From: Delphinapterus leucas
Lineage: Eukaryota; Chordata; Mammalia; Artiodactyla; Monodontidae
DNA: 64,000 nucleotides
Reading direction: 5' to 3'
NCBI RefSeq assembly: GCF_002288925.2
Contig: NW_022098058.1
Coordinates: forward strand, 3,279,457 to 3,343,456
Below the pieces are notes generated by a model. The model saw only the letters and a list, made by a program, of their open reading frames with translations, had not been told where the DNA came from and ran no database searches. The translations under genes were made by a program, and so were the position numbers. This document shows, piece after piece, positions 58,870 to 64,000 of the stretch. The stretch's first letter is position 1, and each line of letters starts with the position of its first letter.

Positions 58870-59155
58870 TTTTTTTTTAAGTTTTTTTTATTGTGGTAAA
58901 AGTCACATAATATAAAACATACTATTTTAACCTTATTTAACTGTAGAGTTTAGTGGCACTAAGTGCATTCACATTGTTGTACAGCTCTCACCATCATCCA
59001 TCTCCTGAATTTTTCACCTTCCTAAACTGAAACTCTGTCCCCATTAAACACTAACTCCCCATTCCCCCGCCCCCAACCCCCGGCCCCAGGCATCTACCAA
59101 TGTACTTTCCGACTCTATGAATTTGACTATTCTAGGTACCTCATATAAGTGGAGA
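58870..59155 (-). repeat. old L1 3' end fragment
   Basis: TTTTTTATTGTGGTAAAAGT, TTTAGTGGCACTAAGTGCAT and ATGAATTTGACTATTCTAGG, a reverse-oriented old L1 3' end. Confidence 0.8.
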
Positions 59156-61039
59156 AATGGAAGCAATTTAACGCCTGGAGGCCACTTCCAGATTAGAACC
59201 TGCCCAGGAGGGGACGAGACCCGTGGGCTGGCACAGAGAGCAAGGGGAGCCCTGGCTCCGTACCAGGAGAAGTGCAGAGAGACTCAGGCTGTGTCTCAGC
59301 GAGAACAAACGCACAGGAGAGACCAGGGCTCTCTCTGGAAAGCACAGGTGAAGGGGAGGGTCGAGGAGACCAGGCGGGGTCTCACCCAGGCTGCTCCCAG
59401 ACAGTGCTGAAGCTGCCGGTGCGCCAGGGGTGGACAGTGTAGACAGTTCCTAATGGTTTTAAACACCTGTAATTCTCCAGGGGCAAGAGGAGAAAGGGTA
59501 AAAAGACAATCCCAAAGAAATGGTAAGATGTCTATAATTCCCAATATACATTCTAAATACACAATAAGATGTTTTAATAAGGTGAAGAGAAAGGTTAATC
59601 TGATATCAAAAAGCACTAACTGAAAATACTTTAAAGTAAATTAAAAACTGTTATATTCGCATCCATATGTTGCTATTCATTGAATTAGCAAGTTCTACAT
59701 CATTTAAAATAACTGTGTTGTGCTCAGGGTTTAAAAAAAAATCCGTGCAATCTCATTTACCTTACTGAGTTCACTTTATACCTGAACTGTATCTTCACAG
59801 ATTATGTAATACTAACCTGGGTGAAATTATCACAAAGTAAGAGAACTCAAATTAATCTTACTATCTATATCATCTATACATATATACCACATACATATCA
59901 TCTAGGCTTAAAGAAAATTTCAGGTACCGAACAGTGAGAAAATCAGGCTGAAGAGCCACAGATCTCAGCGTTAGGTTGGGTTTTGGCTTCATAAGTCATA
60001 ACTGGGATTTAATAGGATTGAACACCCGTTCGCATCCTCGGTTTCCTGAGCCTGACCTAGTAACCACACCGGCGTCTGTTCTTGGTCCTCGAACCCCAGA
60101 CTGTGGCTCTGACGGGAGCTGCAGAGGGTTCAGAGTAAATCAGAGAAGCTGAGTCTGAACGTACAAGCCCTGCTTTTGCTGTATGGTGTCTGCCTGGATA
60201 TTAGAACATCAGTACAGCGAGTCACATGCCCTCACATGTCCCTGTCTGAGGCCCCAGCACTGACACACGACCCGTGAACCCCAAGGAGATAAGAGCAGTT
60301 CAAGTACCTTGGATGCCAAGTGCACAGAACCCTCCTTAATGGAAAAGACTCTCTAAGCCCGCCAGAAATTCTTCACTATGTTTACTAGCAAATCTACTTT
60401 TGTAACATGTTTCTGTTAATAAAAAAGAGGAGAATTATGAAAGCAAAGTGTCTGCAGGTGGTATTGGAATCAGGCACTCTGCTGGGGACTCGACTTTCTT
60501 TCGAGTAGAGCTTACAGAAGGAATCGCTGAACGACGTGAAGAAAGAGGCTGTCCTAACCTCTTCAACAGGAGAGCCACCTGGGGAAGGTACCACCTCTTC
60601 AATGTATTATATAAGTGGGTAAAAATACCCTAAGCAACTCCCTCTTCCAGCCCTTGGGCATGCAACAGGTTAAACATCTAAGGTAACAGGCTAGTATCGG
60701 CACTGTCAAAACATTCTTAAATTTAAGGGAATTCTAGAGGGTATGACCGGGGCCAGAGGCCCTGGGAGTGTTGAACCTAAGAATCAGTCACTGACCACTG
60801 AAGGAGGAAAAAGAGACAGAGTTTGGGGAGTGGAAGGAGACACTGGAAAACGAAACGTTCCTTCCTCTGACGTCCCATCACACTGACCCTCTAGAATGGA
60901 ATTCTCACACCCTGGCTACTCTCGAGCTTGCCTGGGTCCCATCCTCTTTGTCCCACCTGCGTGTGGTCAGAGTGCGGCCCCGTGACTCGTTTCTGTGTCC
61001 CCGACCACGCTGGCCCAGTGCAGAGAGACGTGGTGGGCT

Positions 61040-61200
61040 TTTGGGATCAAAGGTGTGATCTTGGCAAAGTCTCTTCATCTCTCTCGAGCCTCTATTTCTT
61101 CATCTACCTTGAGAGCTTCTTTTGTGAGAACCAGCGAAAACACACAGGAAGTTCCCAGCCCTGCACGGTCCATCTGTTATTATACCATCTGTTGAATTCC
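61040..61200 (+). repeat. MIR fragment
   Basis: GTGTGATCTTGGCAAAGTCT, CTCGAGCCTCTATTTCTTCA and CTACCTTGAGAGCTTC in MIR order. Confidence 0.65.
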
Positions 61201-62269
61201 ATCCTTTGATACGACTCCAACCCAGAGGATGAAATGATGGGGGCAAAGGAACTACTCCAGGGTCCGCTCCCACTGTTCACGAGAGGTTAGCACATGCACA
61301 GTTTCCACCAACTAGTCGAAAATCAGACACAGTGCCAGGAGCACAGGTCAGAGACCTTCCAAACCTGCTTCACCAAGAGCCAGTGGGGGATCTTGGGGCA
61401 GCTACCTGACTGCCTGTGACTGTTGCCACGTGTGTGAAAAGGACCACGTGAACCCACACGGAGGCCCAGATCTATCTTAAGGGTTAAGCAGGACACTTGG
61501 CACAGTGCCAGGTGCTCTAGCGCCCCTCCCCCCCACACACACACACAGCCTCCCCTCGTTTGCTTGTTTCCAGACGCCTTTCCCCCCACTACAATTCCTC
61601 CTGACCAATTCAGTCATCTCCACTTTCAACATGCAATCTCAAGGCGGCCAGCCGCCCAAGAGCACCTCTTCTGATACCACCGGCTGGAGTCTGCCCGGCT
61701 CCAGCTCCCAAACTACAGATTTCTGAGCCGTACCATCGTGTTTGCTGCTGTCTCTCACAAGACAGACAGGCAGTCTTGTTCTCTGCAATAAATTCTAGTC
61801 CAGACCTGGAGGAAAAAGATGAGGCTCCCAGGAACCAACTCAGAATTCATACATAAACTGGCATATGAACTCCTGAAGGCCACAGATGGGCCAACCTACC
61901 CCAAACACGGAATCTCACATCAGCTCCAAACCCCTTCCAGCGTGGAAGCCGGCAGGTCCCTGGGACATGACAAACATCCTAAGTCCGACATCTCAGAAAG
62001 CCATTCTGCCAACCCACAGAGAGGCAGCAAGCCACTGTATTACTTACTGCTGCTCAATGAGCTGCTTTCAGAAGCCAGAGTGATTTTTCCAAGGATTAAA
62101 ATAGGACACAAAGTTCAAAGACTCCACAATACTGAGTGAAAGCAGCTCTGGGCACTCAGGCACACACGTGATCCAAGGGCCTAATCACCGTGAAGACTGG
62201 TAAAACGAGCCAGTTAAAGCAGGGTTTTGTCAGCCTTATCACTCAAACAGCCAAGTGCCCAAGTACATA

Positions 62270-62665
62270 AGTTTATTTTTTCCAATTCTTAAAATAATTT
62301 TAAAGCTACCGAAAAGTTTCATAAGTGAGCATCCCATTCCCTTCCCCTTGATTCATCTCGTCTGTCTACACACATGCACCTTTTAAACTAAAATTGCTAT
62401 AATTTTTAAGGTACCTTGCAGGCATCATATCATACCCCAAATACTTCAAGTGTCTTCTACTAGTGAAGGCACTCTCCTTCACACAGAACCATCATCACAC
62501 CCAAGCGAGTTAAAGTTCGTATATCATCATTATCTAATACCCAAGCCAGGTTCAAATTTCCTCAATTGAACTATCTCTTCTGGGGGGGAGGTAGTGGAGA
62601 GAATCCAGGATCCAATCACACACTGGTCGATGGACTTGTTGCATCTCTTTATTTCTTTTTCATTT
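62270..62665 (-). repeat. probable old L1-related fragment
   Basis: Contains CAAATTTCCTCAATTGAACT and CCAGGATCCAATCACACACT, which I associate with an old reverse-oriented L1 subfamily 3' region. Diverged. Confidence 0.4.
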
Positions 62666-62667
62666 GT

Positions 62668-64000
62668 GGAATTTTTAAAAAACATCTTTATTGGAGTATA
62701 ACTGCTTTACAGTGTTGTTAGTTTCTGCTGCATAACAAAGTGGATCAGCTATATGTATACATATATCCCCATATCCCCTCCCTCTTGCGTCTCCCTCCAC
62801 CCTCCCTATCCCACCCCTCTAGGTGGTCACAAAGCACAGAGCAGATCTCCCTGTGCTATGCGGCTGCTTCCCACTAGCTATCTGTTTTACATTTGGTAGT
62901 GTATATATGTCAATGCCACTCTCTCATTTCGTCCCAGCTTACCCTTCCCCCTCCCCGTGTCCTTAAGTCCATTCTCTACGTCTGCGTCTTTATTCCTGTC
63001 CTGCCCCTAGGTTCATCAGAACCTTTTTTTTTTGTCAGATTCCCCATATATGTGTTAGCATACGGTATTTCTTTTTCTCTTTCTGACTTACTTCACTCTG
63101 TATGACAGACTCCAGGTCCATCCACCTCACTACAAATAACTCAATTTCGTTCCTTTTTATGGCTGAGTAATATTCCATTGTGTATATGTGCCATATCCAC
63201 TCACCTGTTGATGGACACTTAGGTTGCTTCCATGTCCTGATTACTGTAAATAGTGCTGCAATGAACACTGTGGTACATGTCTCTCTTTTTTTTTTCTTTT
63301 TTGCGGTACGCGGGCCTCTCACTGTTGTGGCCTCTCCCGTTGCGGAGCACAGGCTCCAGACGCGCAGGCTCAGCGGCCATGTCTCACGGGCCCAACCGCT
63401 CCGCGGCACGTGGGATCCTCCCGGACCGGGGCACGAACCCGTGTCCCCTGCCTCGGCAGGTGGACTCTCAACCACCGCGCCACCAGGGAAGCCCGGTACA
63501 TGTCTCTTTTTGAAGTATGATTTTCTCAGGGTTTTTGCCCAGTAGTGGGACTGCTGGGTCATATGGTAGTTCTGTTTTTAGTTTTTTACGGAACCTCCAT
63601 ACTGTTCTCCAGAGTGACTGAATCAATTTACATTCCCACCGACAGTGCAAGAGGGTTCCCATTTCTCCACACCCTCTCCGGCATTTATTGTTTGTAGATT
63701 TTTTGAGGATGGCCATTCTGACTGGTGTGAGGTGATAACCTCATTGTACTTTTGATTTGCATTTCTCTAATAATTAGTGATGTTGAGCAGCTTTGCATGT
63801 GCTTCTTAGCCATCTGTGTGTCTTCTTTGGAGAAATGTCTGTTTAGGTCTTCTGCCTATTTTTGGATTGGGTTGTTTGTTTTTTTGATATTGAGCTGAAT
63901 GAGTTGCTTATATATCCTGGACATTAATCCTTTGTCACGTTGCTTCGTTTGCAAATATTTTCTCCCATTCTGAGGGTTGTCTTTTCATCTTGTTTATGGT
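62668..64000 (-). mobile_element. LINE-1, reverse, cut by window end, with nested SINE
   Basis: The left end matches the 3'UTR of the young L1 at 51646-53024 in reverse (CATCTTTATTGGAGTATAAC). Reverse translation of 63468-63716 and 63035-63562 gives ORF2 C-terminal phrases ([34 protein letters not shown]). A CHR SINE (63286-63494) splits it. The element continues past 64000. Confidence 0.93.
63286..63494 (-). mobile_element. CHR-type SINE nested in L1
   Basis: Reverse SINE with a T tail, GCGGTACGCGGGCCTCTCAC, and GCCACCAGGGAAGCCC at the right. Perfect 13-bp duplication GGTACATGTCTCT at 63273-63285 and 63495-63507. Inserted after the L1. Confidence 0.94.

Larger units (their letters stand above)
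48501..64000 (-). other. VGLL4: VGLL4 intron 1 (partial)
   Basis: Everything upstream of the acceptor at 48502-48501 on the VGLL4 strand. I looked on the minus strand for the known long-isoform starts (beginning METPLDVLS or MLFMKMDLL) and found neither, so the intron exceeds 15.5 kb. Repeats are listed separately. Single-copy-looking parts (48.9-51.0, 55.8-57.9, 59.2-62.2 kb) contain no exon I can support. Confidence 0.8.

Noticed and set aside
61819..62139. 106-codon plus-strand frame with ordinary amino-acid composition
   Set aside because: Looked more protein-like than most, but no motif, no splice sites at its ends and no recognised homologue. Insufficient support.
48501..64000. first coding exons of long VGLL4 isoforms
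   Set aside because: I looked for the METPLDVLS and MLFMKMDLL starts on the minus strand with a donor in the right phase and found none. They are likely beyond the window.
1..64000. CRISPR array, operon, phage or bacterial defence system
   Set aside because: Base composition, mammalian SINE/LINE content and spliced vertebrate exons rule out a prokaryotic origin. No regularly spaced direct repeats were seen.

Overview
The window is mammalian nuclear DNA, almost certainly from a cetacean (whale or dolphin). At least 14 tRNA-derived SINEs of the cetartiodactyl CHR type are present, many with clean target-site duplications. There are also several truncated LINE-1 copies, ancient MIR/L2 repeats and spliced vertebrate exons. 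I see no bacterial genes, operons, CRISPR arrays or plasmid features.

Two protein genes are recognisable, lying tail to tail. On the plus strand, bases 1-7953 are the last intron of ATG7, the E1-like activating enzyme of autophagy. Its terminal exon starts at 7954, encodes only IWDMSDDETV and stops at 7986. On the minus strand lies most of VGLL4 (vestigial-like 4, a TEAD co-factor that opposes YAP in Hippo signalling). Its coding exons are 48500-48311, 16201-15979, 12450-12330 and 12075-11804. All junctions keep the reading frame and use GT/AG sites. The final exon carries both Tondu motifs. The VGLL4 3'UTR runs to about 9300, with a poly(A) signal at 9319-9324. The best plus-strand signal for ATG7 is at 10894-10899, so the two 3'UTRs probably overlap by about 1.6 kb.

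A short alternative VGLL4 first exon (MIKVR) sits at 31193-31180 beside a CpG island and would yield a 209-residue isoform. A second CpG-rich block (about 47.23-48.15 kb) lies just inside the intron after exon 48500-48311. The first coding exons of the long isoforms were not found and must lie beyond 64 kb, so 48.5-64 kb is intron 1.

Layout: 1-0.9 kb ATG7 intron; 0.9-6.0 kb old and younger L1 in minus orientation; 6-7.95 kb largely single-copy ATG7 intron; 7.95-12.45 kb the convergent 3' ends and last VGLL4 exons; 12.45-48.3 kb VGLL4 introns with the internal promoter at 31.2 kb; 48.3-48.5 kb a VGLL4 exon; 48.5-64 kb intron 1, with a young 5'-truncated L1 (51646-53024) and another L1 cut by the window end. 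I found no convincing undescribed system. The best follow-up items are the overlapping 3'UTRs, the internal promoter, a perfect 18-bp hairpin at 17799-17840, and a long G/C homopolymer tract in the shortest VGLL4 intron.
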